A DNA stretch of 57,115 nt, from the NCBI GenBank assembly GCA_018676675.1, contig JABHEG010000358.1, forward strand, positions 1 to 57,115. The letters are read 5' to 3'. Positions within the stretch are counted from its first letter, which is position 1, and each line of letters opens with the position of its first letter. The notes under the pieces were generated by a model that was not told where the DNA came from, did no database searches, and worked only from the letters and a program-made list of their open reading frames with translations. Below, piece by piece: positions 8,511 to 16,216 of the stretch. Made by a program: the position numbers and the translations under genes. This DNA comes from Lentisphaerota bacterium. Lineage in GTDB: Bacteria; Verrucomicrobiota; Lentisphaeria; Oligosphaerales; JABHEG01.

Positions 8511-10178
8511 CTACTCTTTCTCTCGCCGTTGCCACACCGTTGGACAGGATTCCTGCAGGTGCCGCAAACACGCATCCAGCCGGAAATTTCGGTGATGGTC
8601 AAGGAGCACCTCTCGGGCACGGTCTGCAGTCCCTGGCGTGGATCGCACGCTGCAGATCCCGGCTGCGATCCAGAGCAGCACGAGCAGGGGGACAGCCCTG
8701 GCCGCAGAGCCTGGAGGGGGCGCCTCGCCGTCCGCCTGTGTTGGTCGGTCGGCACTGCGAAAGGTTAGCCAGACCCCAATGGGCAGCCCAATTATCAGCG
8801 GGCCCCATGACCAAAGCCCCGGCAGACCGAAGACGTTGCCCCAGTTGACGGCAGTATAGCCGCGGGAAACCAGCGGGACGATAACTTCGGGTAAGGGGTT
8901 TCGTACGGCTTCGGGTGCGTGCGGCATGCCCAGGACCGCAGGAACGATCTGGAGGGTGGACACTGCGAGCAGCGTCAGAAATGCACGAGTGTGCAGCTTG
9001 GAAAACGTCATACCCATGGCCAGGAACGGCAACATCGGGACCAGGTACCTTGGCCCAAAGGTCCAACCGCCGTGCCAACCGTAGAAGCCGGCATTGATGA
9101 GCAGGTACCCAACGAATGCTGCCACAATCACCCACATTTCGGCCCGTAGCCCGGGAACGCGGCGCATCCTGAAGATACCTGAAATACTGACCAAGAGGAT
9201 CGGCATAGTGAAGAAGAGTCCGCGACCCGGTGAGACAAGCAGGCTGCCGAGGGCGGAGAAACTGGGTAGCGAGATGCCCAGAAACCCACGTCGTGCACCT
9301 TGGGCAAACGCTTCGTAAGAGAGGCAGCCGTAACTCATGGCCAGTGGCGAGCCGAAACACGCCTGGTTGTAGCCCAGCAGCAAGCCTAGAGGAATGGCGC
9401 CGCCAAGCACGAAGGCGATCTTCCGCCTCAAGCTGCAACCGCCTGTCCACAGGTAGATGGTCAGAACACCCGCCAAATACATGGCAGTGTAGTCGCAGAG
9501 CGCGCCCAATCCCGTTGTGAGTCCGGCAAGGAACGTCACGGTCAAGGCATGCCCGCGGGGCGTGTTACGGAGGCCCTCGTGCTCGGCTTCCGGGCCTGCA
9601 GTCTTGGTACCCTCGCCGTCGGGCGTTGCGTCATGCGGCGAGCGCAGAGGCTGGATCATAGCGAAACCGAAAAAACAGAGTGCGCCTGCCATCACGTGTC
9701 CGGAGAACATCGTAGCGTGGATCCAGGCAATGGTCCCGAGGCTGAACGCGAACACCATGCGTAGAGACCCCCAGGAATCTGCCCCCCAGCGTTGAGCCAT
9801 GCGCCGCATGACCAATCCCAGGAAGGCGAAGGCGGCGCCCGTCGTGACCAGACATATCACGTACCGGTGGAATGGGCTTACGGGCTGTCTTCCGCGCGTT
9901 GCTGGTATGGCGCGAAGCGCGTAGTAAACCGGAATGGCCAGGAGCGGCCCCCCGATCGCTTTGGCCGAATAGTAGTGCTCGCCATGGAGCGATGTATCGA
10001 CAGTGCCTCCAGAGAAAAGATCGATGCAGAACGTGTGGTAATCCACGACTGCACTGAGCAGAAAAAAGCGGCCGGTGGTGGTGCCATAGGCCACCGGATG
10101 TCGGACGTAGGCACTGGCCAGTAGCAGCGTCGCCACCAGGTAGATTTCTGCTTTTCGCATGGAAGGGGGTTCCGGCAT
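8511..10178 (-). CDS. GT-C-like polytopic membrane protein
   Basis: 555 residues with about eleven membrane segments. The first large loop holds VVDYHTFCIDLF and then GEHYYSAKAIGGPLLAIPVY. The pattern 'Asp, then H-x-x-S-x-K-A, then P' resembles a subgroup of GT39-like proteins in which the loop carries a conserved SxKAPG-like element. The likely role is a polyprenyl-phosphate-sugar transferase in the inner membrane, with no donor assignable. The C-terminus is short and mostly hydrophobic until the last 70 residues. It lies just upstream of the TMTC-like gene with 19 bp between them. ATG at 10160 is an alternative start; neither candidate has a good ribosome-binding site. Confidence 0.72.
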   Translation of the reverse strand: MPEPPSMRKAEIYLVATLLLASAYVRHPVAYGTTTGRFFLLSAVVDYHTFCIDLFSGGTVDTSLHGEHYYSAKAIGGPLLAIPVYYALRAIPATRGRQPVSPFHRYVICLVTTGAAFAFLGLVMRRMAQRWGADSWGSLRMVFAFSLGTIAWIHATMFSGHVMAGALCFFGFAMIQPLRSPHDATPDGEGTKTAGPEAEHEGLRNTPRGHALTVTFLAGLTTGLGALCDYTAMYLAGVLTIYLWTGGCSLRRKIAFVLGGAIPLGLLLGYNQACFGSPLAMSYGCLSYEAFAQGARRGFLGISLPSFSALGSLLVSPGRGLFFTMPILLVSISGIFRMRRVPGLRAEMWVIVAAFVGYLLINAGFYGWHGGWTFGPRYLVPMLPFLAMGMTFSKLHTRAFLTLLAVSTLQIVPAVLGMPHAPEAVRNPLPEVIVPLVSRGYTAVNWGNVFGLPGLWSWGPLIIGLPIGVWLTFRSADRPTQADGEAPPPGSAARAVPLLVLLWIAAGICSVRSTPGTADRAREVLLDHHRNFRLDACLRHLQESCPTVWQRREKE

Positions 10179-10352
10179 CCTCGAAGGTATGCCCTCTCCG
10201 ACCGATCCCCAACGTTGCGTCTGGAGTAGTCCCCCCGCAGTGTCCAGGCCCCGGGGTTGCTCTGCGCGTATTCAGCTCTTGGGGGAGGGTGAATCCATTG
10301 TCGGCTGATAGAGGGGGGAGGCAACTCGTGAGTCGGCGTGTGCGATCCGCGC

Positions 10353-10395
10353 AAAAAAAAGATCAGCCGGTGTCCACAGGGGACGCCGGCTGATC
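10353..10395 (-). terminator. Rho-independent terminator of the pseudopilin gene
   Basis: On the minus strand a 15-bp stem (gatcagccggcgtcc paired with ggacaccggctgatc, one G-T wobble, 5-nt loop) is followed by eight T residues at 10360-10353. It lies about 40 nt past the pseudopilin stop codon and separates that gene from the GT-C series downstream. Confidence 0.9.
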
Positions 10396-10436
10396 ACATT
10401 CAAAAGCGCAGTTCAGACACTACGCGGATACAACGT

Positions 10437-10973
10437 CTACCAGTCGGCGACGTTGTGGTTGCTGTCCTGGGTCGCCCAACCGGAGCCAGCGAAGCCCTTG
10501 ACATGACCATCACCGAAGAGGACGTTGCCGTACTTGGTGTGGTTGGAGTTGTTGTCGCGGCAGATACCCGTGGCTGTGCCAGCGGTATCTTCGGTCTTGT
10601 TGCCGCTGTACTGATAGTCGAGCTGACTGGAGGTCATGCGGGTGGATCCGCTATTGGCCTCATCAGTGGTCGTGCTCGGGCAGGTGTAGACCTTCGTTGT
10701 GGTCAGGTAATCCTGCTGCAGAAGGAAGCACAGACCTTCGTTCGGGACAGCGGTCGTACCCTGGTCGCTACCAGCCGGGAACCACTCGTCATAGTCGCCC
10801 GAGTACATACGCAGGGCCAGACCGATTTGCTTCAGGTTACCGGAGCAGTTGATGCGGCGAGCCTTTTCACGGGCTTGGCTGAGGGCCGGCAGAAGCATGC
10901 CAGCCAGAATCGCGATGATCGCGATTACGACCAGAAGCTCGATCAGTGTGAACTCTTTGTTGCCTCTCTTCAT
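10437..10973 (-). CDS. Type II secretion-like pseudopilin with H-X9-DG motif
   Basis: 178 residues. The N-terminus is a class III prepilin signal, FTLIELLVVIAIIAILA, with Glu at position 5 of the mature helix. The residue before the Phe is Glu rather than the usual Gly. The helix is followed by LPALSQAREKARRINCSGNL, common to the large pseudopilin families of Lentisphaerota and Planctomycetota. The C-terminus has HTKYGNVLFGDGHV, an exact H-X9-DG motif. Such proteins are thought to be processed by PilD-like peptidases and placed in a type II/IV pilus-like apparatus or on the surface; their actual role is unknown. ATG at 10973 is spaced 9 nt from aaaggg, while ATG at 10979 is too close. It stands alone, with an AT-rich leader and its own terminator, as expected of a highly expressed structural gene. 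Confidence 0.9.
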   Translation of the reverse strand: MKRGNKEFTLIELLVVIAIIAILAGMLLPALSQAREKARRINCSGNLKQIGLALRMYSGDYDEWFPAGSDQGTTAVPNEGLCFLLQQDYLTTTKVYTCPSTTTDEANSGSTRMTSSQLDYQYSGNKTEDTAGTATGICRDNNSNHTKYGNVLFGDGHVKGFAGSGWATQDSNHNVADW

Positions 10974-11101
10974 GTGCATTGTCCCTTTCTCTTCCTTTGG
11001 TGTTCGTCTTGCCGATGTGTTTTTCTGGCCTACCCGCCAAGCACCTCACTCGGTGGGTTTTTCTTCCACTCGCGATCCTATATCCCGAGCTTCTGAGGAC
11101 C

Positions 11102-11130
11102 ATTCTAACAACAAGACATACGTGAAACAA
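11102..11130 (-). promoter_or_regulatory. Candidate sigma-70-type promoter for the pseudopilin gene
   Basis: On the minus strand TTGTTT (11130-11125) is separated by 17 nt from TAGAAT (11107-11102), in the most AT-rich stretch of the neighbourhood. It would give a leader of about 120 nt. The -10 box matches five of six consensus bases but the -35 box only three. In 11131-11433, upstream, I see no gene or repeat. Confidence 0.35.
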
Positions 11131-11433
11131 GAAAAAAATGATCTCTATCTGCTTTTTGGCTGTAACCCCGTCTGCAGCAGGATGATTACAGCTTCAGGCC
11201 ATGTGCGGCATACGCCACCACCTGTTTCCTCTCCGGCCTCTCTGCCGGACGACAGGAAGCACATATTATAGCCTTGTAGGAGCTGTTGGGCAACTGCTTC
11301 CGGCAGACAAACGTAATGCCTCAGTCACAGGATTGGGCTCACGAGACTGACGCCTTGCAGACACACCAGGCTGCTCAGTGGATTTCCCCAACCCACGACA
11401 CGAGGTTGCGGGAGGTCAAGGGCTCTGATTGCG

Positions 11434-11783
11434 AATGGCGTTGAGATAGGGGCAATCGGGGCATGGCAGCCCCTCCCACGTTGGCTGCACCTGACCTCAA
11501 TAATGGCGTTGAGATAGGGGCAATCGGGGCATGGCAGCCAATGCGATTAAGTTTCTCGGGAAAACGGTCGCGGCATGGCAGCCCCTCCCACGTTACGGGA
11601 GCACACAATGTGGGAGGCGGTGCCACCCGGCGACTCTTTGGCCATCCGGGAATCAGAGAAACTTAATCGCATTGGGCATGGCAGCCCCTCCCACGTTGGC
11701 TGCACCTGACCTCAATGTGGGAGGCGGTGCCATCCGGCGACCTCTTCCTGGATGCACGTTCCGCCGCTTATCTCAACGCCACT
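11434..11783. repeat. Outer inverted-repeat element with internal 68-bp duplication, interrupted by a second element
   Basis: The ends tggcgttgagata (11436 onward) and tatctcaacgcca (to 11781) are inverted repeats. A 68-bp unit beginning aatggcgttgagatagg occurs at 11434-11501 and again from 11502. The second copy is split at 11539 by the 134-bp element at 11540-11673. Removing the insert, one 13-bp flank and one duplicated unit restores an element of about 135 bp whose core (catggcagcccctcccacgtt ... gtgggaggcggtgcca) is shared with the inserted family. The right end stops a few bases from the ispD stop codon. Confidence 0.75.
11540..11673 (-). repeat. 134-bp miniature inverted-repeat element, copy 2, nested in a related element
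   Basis: The 18-bp terminal inverted repeats aatgcgattaagtttctc / gagaaacttaatcgcatt are perfect. A 13-bp direct repeat, gggcatggcagcc, flanks it at 11527-11539 and 11674-11686. It is the same length as the copy at 2087-2220, differs from it at about six positions, and has the opposite orientation. At one of these positions both ends change together (ttcctc/gaggaa versus tttctc/gagaaa). Confidence 0.85.
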
Positions 11784-11788
11784 CCAGG

Positions 11789-12511
11789 CTAGTACGCTGG
11801 CGCGGGTCCGCCTCCCGGGTAAGCGGGAAGGTCGGTTGCGTAGGTGACCTTGGTATTGTCGCCGTTGTGCTCGACGAGATAGACGGGCTCTCCGAACGTC
11901 TCTACGGCCTGTGACTCATCTGTTACACGAACGCCGAGCTCAGCCACACGTGCATAAGCCTGGGCGATCACTGTCCGTTCGAAGACTTGCGGCGTTTCGG
12001 CAGCCCACAGCAGCGAGCGATCCCTCGTCTCGCAGACGCGCAGATCCGGGCCGGCCACTTTGACTGTGTCGGTTATCCTGCGAGCCGCCACACCGGACCC
12101 GCGCGTTCTCGCGGAGTCAATGCAGCGTCTGATCAGGTCTTCGTCCGTGTAAGGGCGGGCAGCATCGTGGACGGCCGCGTAGGTGGCTCTCGAGGGCAGG
12201 GCGGCCAGTCCGTTCACCACAGAGTTCTGCCGGGTCGTTCCTCCGGGAATGACCCGGAGCCCGGGGTTGAGTCCCGCGTCGCGAAGACAGGCTTCGAAGC
12301 GCTGGGAGAGCGTTTCCGGAACGACCAGGACGACCATTTCAGTGGGAACGATGCGGAGGAAGGTCTGGATGCAGTGACAGACGAGAGGGAGGCCATTGAG
12401 GGGAACCAGGAGTTTGTTCTCCGCCGAGCCGAATCGCTCGCTGCACCCTCCTGCGGCGACGACGACTCCCACATCTGTTTCGAGGTGGCGATCCGGATCT
12501 ACTCGTGCCAT
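11789..12511 (-). CDS. ispD: 2-C-methyl-D-erythritol 4-phosphate cytidylyltransferase
   Basis: 240 residues, the usual length. It catalyses CTP-dependent formation of CDP-methylerythritol, the third step of the MEP isoprenoid route. The nucleotide-binding loop VVAAGGCSERFGS with Lys33 lies at residues 16-33. VHDAARP (114-120) holds the metal-binding Asp, RDRSLLWAAETPQVF (163-177) follows, and NTKVT (219-223) supplies the late Lys. All family key positions are present. The start overlaps the end of nadB by 13 bp, implying translational coupling. Products of this pathway include the polyprenyl phosphates that the many GT-C enzymes here would use as sugar carriers; the link is suggestive only. 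The 3' end abuts a repeat element. Confidence 0.95.
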   Translation of the reverse strand: MARVDPDRHLETDVGVVVAAGGCSERFGSAENKLLVPLNGLPLVCHCIQTFLRIVPTEMVVLVVPETLSQRFEACLRDAGLNPGLRVIPGGTTRQNSVVNGLAALPSRATYAAVHDAARPYTDEDLIRRCIDSARTRGSGVAARRITDTVKVAGPDLRVCETRDRSLLWAAETPQVFERTVIAQAYARVAELGVRVTDESQAVETFGEPVYLVEHNGDNTKVTYATDLPAYPGGGPAPAY

Positions 12512-14163
12512 ATCACGGCCTTTGCCGGACGTCTGAGGTGGGTATCCTTCCCCCGTGCACCCACTGGGGTTGGGAGGTCAGCGTTGTAGTGGAGTCCTCG
12601 GCTCTCCTGGCGTCCCAACGCGCAATCGATGATCATCTCCGCCACAGAAGCAAGGTTGCGGAGCTCGATCAGGTCCGGGGTGATGATGAAATCCCAATAA
12701 TAGGTCTCGATTTCTTTGCGGATCATGCGGATTCTGTTCTTGGCTCGTTGGAGGCGTTTGTTGGTTCGCACGATGCCGACGTAGTCCCACATGAACCGGC
12801 GTATCTCATCCCAGTTATGCGAGATCACGATCTGTTCGTCGGAATCGACGGCATCGCCGCTTGACCAGTCCGGTACCTGTTCGTGTGAGACGGGCAGGTT
12901 CTGGTCCGCGTCCCTTGCTGCGTGAGCGACAGCGCGATGGGCCATGACGAGGGCTTCCAGCAGGCTGTTGCTGGCCAGGCGGTTTGCTCCATGGAGTCCG
13001 GTGCAGGCCACTTCACCGATTGCGTAGAGGTTCCGCACGGTTGTGGCTCCATTGGTATCTGAGCGTACGCCTCCGCAGCAGTAGTGGGCCGCAGGAACGA
13101 CCGGTGTCAGGTCACTGGCCATGTTGATGCCGAACTCCAGGCACTTCTCGAAGATGTTGGGGAAACGCCGGCGGAGGAAGGTCTCGGAATGGTGGCGCAC
13201 ATCGAGATAGACGCAGGGCTGGCCGGTACGTTTGAGCTCATTGTCGATGGCTCGCGCCACGATGTCACGCGGAGCGAGGCTGCCCATTTCGTGGTAGTCT
13301 TCCATGAACGGCACGTAGTCTCTGCCCCGGCGGATCTTGAGAACGCCTCCCTCGCCCCGCACAGCCTCACTGATCAGGAAGGACTTGGCGTTGGGGTGGT
13401 AGAGGCAGGTGGGGTGGAACTGAAAGAACTCCATGTTGCTGATCTCGGCGTAGGCGCGATAGGCCATTGCCACGCCGTCCCCGGTCGCGACATCGGGGTT
13501 GCTTGTATAGAGGTAGACCTTCCCGGCGCCGCCGGCGGCCAGAATCGTGCAGCCACTCACCAGTGTCTTGATCCGACGGGAATCCCGATCGATGACATAG
13601 GCCCCCAGGCAGCAGTTCTCCCCCTGCCATTGCACGTGTCGGGTTGAGATCAGGTCGATGGCCAGGTGGTTCTCGAGAATCGTGATTCGCGGGTTCGCCC
13701 GGCAGCGTTCGAGTAGCACTCGGACCAGTTCGTTACCGGTGATGTCCCCTGAGTGAAGGATGCGTCTCTCGCTATGGCCTCCCTCGCGGCCCAGGTCAAA
13801 GCTCTCCGCCTCCCCTGCTTCGAGACGTTCCGCCACTTCGCCGCGGCGAGTGAAGTGGATGCCCCAGTCCAGGAGATCCTGGATTCGTGCCGGACCGTCG
13901 CTGACGATACTTCTAACGATATCCGGGTGACAGAGACCCGCTCCGGCTTCGAGCGTGTCGCGCACATGTGACTCGAACGAATCGTCGTCCCGGATGACGC
14001 AGGCTATTCCGCCCTGGGCGTACTGCGTGTTGCATTCTGCCGCCTGCCGTTTCGTCACGATTGTGACAGCGCCGTGGGAGGCGGCTTTCAGGGCTGCTGC
14101 CAGCCCAGCGAGGCCCGAGCCGATGACGAGGTAATTCGTGAATGCCCGTTCTGACGCTTGCAT
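12499..14163 (-). CDS. nadB: L-aspartate oxidase
   Basis: 554 residues, full length. This FAD flavoprotein oxidises L-aspartate to iminoaspartate, the first step of de novo NAD synthesis, in the cytoplasm. The dinucleotide-binding motif VIGSGLAGLAAALKA is at 12-26. The substrate-site segment ECNTQYAQGGIAC follows. HSGDITGNELVRVLL and the C-terminal FAD signature YAIGEVACTGLHGANRLASN are intact, and the C-terminal helical domain is complete. This set separates it from succinate dehydrogenase flavoproteins. NadA and NadC are not in the window, so the pathway is split in this genome. It lies 82 bp after the last of three coupled GT-C genes and could be read from the same transcript. Confidence 0.95.
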   Translation of the reverse strand: MQASERAFTNYLVIGSGLAGLAAALKAASHGAVTIVTKRQAAECNTQYAQGGIACVIRDDDSFESHVRDTLEAGAGLCHPDIVRSIVSDGPARIQDLLDWGIHFTRRGEVAERLEAGEAESFDLGREGGHSERRILHSGDITGNELVRVLLERCRANPRITILENHLAIDLISTRHVQWQGENCCLGAYVIDRDSRRIKTLVSGCTILAAGGAGKVYLYTSNPDVATGDGVAMAYRAYAEISNMEFFQFHPTCLYHPNAKSFLISEAVRGEGGVLKIRRGRDYVPFMEDYHEMGSLAPRDIVARAIDNELKRTGQPCVYLDVRHHSETFLRRRFPNIFEKCLEFGINMASDLTPVVPAAHYCCGGVRSDTNGATTVRNLYAIGEVACTGLHGANRLASNSLLEALVMAHRAVAHAARDADQNLPVSHEQVPDWSSGDAVDSDEQIVISHNWDEIRRFMWDYVGIVRTNKRLQRAKNRIRMIRKEIETYYWDFIITPDLIELRNLASVAEMIIDCALGRQESRGLHYNADLPTPVGARGKDTHLRRPAKAVIWHE

Positions 14164-14245
14164 GGTTCTCTACCGTTGACGCGTTCTTCGTAAAGGGCTG
14201 GGAAAGATACGTGTCAGGAGGCGCATTTCCAGCTGGAACGGAGGT

Positions 14246-16216
14246 TCATTCGGTGTCCGGTTCGGCCCTCGGGAAAGGTGTCGGCGGAGGGGGGCGCGCG
14301 TTCCGCACGTTTGGGGGTAGCTCATTTGCTGTCCGGACGACGCTGCAGAGCAGATGACTCTCGGACTCCCAGGCTGTCTGGAGCCGTCCGTCCGCGATCA
14401 ATCGCCCAACTGACTGCGCCAGGGGGCGCATCTTCTCGACGTAGGCGGGGATCTGGTCGGGCCCTCCCGAGTTCAGCGCCAGCAGGACATGAGAGACATC
14501 CGCGGCAAGCAGTGCGCCGAGGACGGCTTCGGGTGTCTGCAAGTCGGCGGCTCTCCCGAACATGTCAGCCTGGAAGAAGGGGGTGCCGATGGTACAGGGG
14601 CGGGGGATGTAAAGCGATCTCTGCTCAAAGAGGAGCAGGACGTGATCTGACGATGAGCAGGTGTTCAGAATGGCGTCCGCGGCAGGCAAGTAGGATTCGT
14701 CGGTTCCCGTATGCACGTAATCGGCCAGCGACACGCGCCCGAGGGCGGTCAGCCAAGAGTAGGTGTAGTAGCCGGAGCGCTCAAAGGGCAGGCAAGCCAG
14801 CGAGGCCGCGACGAGGGCAAGGGCCATGGCATTCTGTACAGGCCGCTTGAGAGCGGCGACCGCGGGACCGACCGCGATGTGGATAGCAAGCACGGCGGGA
14901 ACGAGGAAACGAGCCTGTTGAGCCGTTGCCTGCCAGAACGTGTACATCCCCAGAGCCCCGATGACGGTGCAGCGGGTCAGGGCACACCTGCGGCCGGCCC
15001 GGAAGCCCAAGGCGAGGACTGCCAGTACAATCACCCACTGCCAGCCGAAGGCGCCGTCGTAGACCTCGTAGTCGAACGCGAGGAGAAATGGGGCCGAAAC
15101 GATGGACAGTGGTCCGGGCAGGCCGAACTTGGCTGCTCCCATTGCGTGGTGGAACTGGCTGGCGGCCTGTCGTGCCTGGTCCTGGCAGAAGAGCGAGTCG
15201 AAATAGGGATAGAGGGGGTTGCCGGTTGCGAGCCACGGACGAATGAAAAAAGGGCCAGCCATCGCCACCGCTGTCGCCACAACGACGACTGCGTCCCTGG
15301 TCCTCGTCGGTCTCTCCCCGCCCGGTGTCCGTATCAGGAGCCAGGCCGCCGGGATCAGAGCAATCATCGCTCCGGTGAGTTTCACTGCGACAGCCCCCCC
15401 CGTCAGCACGCCGATGAGTATCAGGTACCTTTGGTACTGCTGCCCGGCGACTTGGTCGCCATCGCGTGTTTCGTCCATCAGCAGACACATGGCAGCGAGA
15501 TTGAGGGCGATCAGCGCTTCGACGTATGTGTTGGCGGCGAGCATAAGCTGCGTACGACTGAGGGCGTAGGCCAGGGACAACGCCACGGCTACCCAGGGCC
15601 TGAGGGTCTTTCGCAGGAGAGAGCAGAGCATGAGCACGGTCGCGATCCAGCAGGTCCAGCTCAGGAGGCGAGGAGCGATGATTCCTTCGATGTGGGCAAG
15701 GGTCCAGAACGTGATCTCCCCCAGTGCGGGGAAGCCGGAGTAAGGGAGGTCGCCATAGACTCGTGGTGTACCATCGGCAAGCCACCTCAGAGGCAGGACG
15801 GTATGGTAGACGAGATCGTCCCAGCCAGTCGGATAGCAGAGCGCTGGGCCGATGAAGGGCGCGAGTACGCAAACCAGGACCCCGAGTGCCAGCCCGGGCC
15901 CTCTCTGCTCACCAATCCTCGGAGCCAGTCGCGGCCATGCTCGCCTCAACAGCCACCAACCGGCGACTTCAGCTCCGAGAAGCGCGACGTACCGACCGAC
16001 CGGTCCCAGGAGGTCGGCTGCGGGAAGGACGATCAGTGCCCCGAGAGCCACGGTATTGACCCCAACCGCGAGAGCTAGGAGCCACGCATCGAGGCGTTCC
16101 CGAGCTTCAGTCTTGGGCAGGAGAGCATGCCCGAAGCCGACCGCGGGTCCCACGAACAGGAACCACGCCAAGACGCCGAGAGGCAGAGAACCCAGCTGCT
16201 GTAACCATTCGCTCAA
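14246..16216 (-). CDS. GT-C-like polytopic membrane protein
   Basis: 656 residues with about twelve membrane segments. The key loop reads YPTGWDDLVYHTVLPLRWL followed by LPYSGFPALGEITFWT, an Asp-Asp motif in the position where GT-C enzymes carry their catalytic acid. The last 170 residues form a soluble domain (ADVSHVLLALNSGG region), as in other bacterial PMT-like proteins. A role as inner-membrane sugar transferase is inferred. It is the third gene of a trio. Its start codon overlaps the stop of the preceding gene (16213-16216, ATGA), so the trio is translated together and its members probably act in one process. Confidence 0.75.
   Translation of the reverse strand: MSEWLQQLGSLPLGVLAWFLFVGPAVGFGHALLPKTEARERLDAWLLALAVGVNTVALGALIVLPAADLLGPVGRYVALLGAEVAGWWLLRRAWPRLAPRIGEQRGPGLALGVLVCVLAPFIGPALCYPTGWDDLVYHTVLPLRWLADGTPRVYGDLPYSGFPALGEITFWTLAHIEGIIAPRLLSWTCWIATVLMLCSLLRKTLRPWVAVALSLAYALSRTQLMLAANTYVEALIALNLAAMCLLMDETRDGDQVAGQQYQRYLILIGVLTGGAVAVKLTGAMIALIPAAWLLIRTPGGERPTRTRDAVVVVATAVAMAGPFFIRPWLATGNPLYPYFDSLFCQDQARQAASQFHHAMGAAKFGLPGPLSIVSAPFLLAFDYEVYDGAFGWQWVIVLAVLALGFRAGRRCALTRCTVIGALGMYTFWQATAQQARFLVPAVLAIHIAVGPAVAALKRPVQNAMALALVAASLACLPFERSGYYTYSWLTALGRVSLADYVHTGTDESYLPAADAILNTCSSSDHVLLLFEQRSLYIPRPCTIGTPFFQADMFGRAADLQTPEAVLGALLAADVSHVLLALNSGGPDQIPAYVEKMRPLAQSVGRLIADGRLQTAWESESHLLCSVVRTANELPPNVRNARPPPPTPFPRAEPDTE

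Noticed and set aside
9631..10212. 193-residue open frame overlapping the GT-C gene at 8511-10178 in another frame of the same strand
   Set aside because: It is a frame shadow of the membrane protein: low-complexity His/Arg/Gly composition and no family features.
11375..11666. Open frames inside the nested inverted-repeat region (TWEGLPCRDRF-type peptides)
   Set aside because: They arise from the repeat core on both strands and lack start signals; the repetition explains them.
14711..16078. 455-residue open frame on the plus strand opposite the GT-C gene at 14246-16216
   Set aside because: An antisense shadow caused by high GC; charged, repetitive composition and no ribosome-binding site, while the minus-strand gene has clear membrane segments and coupled starts.
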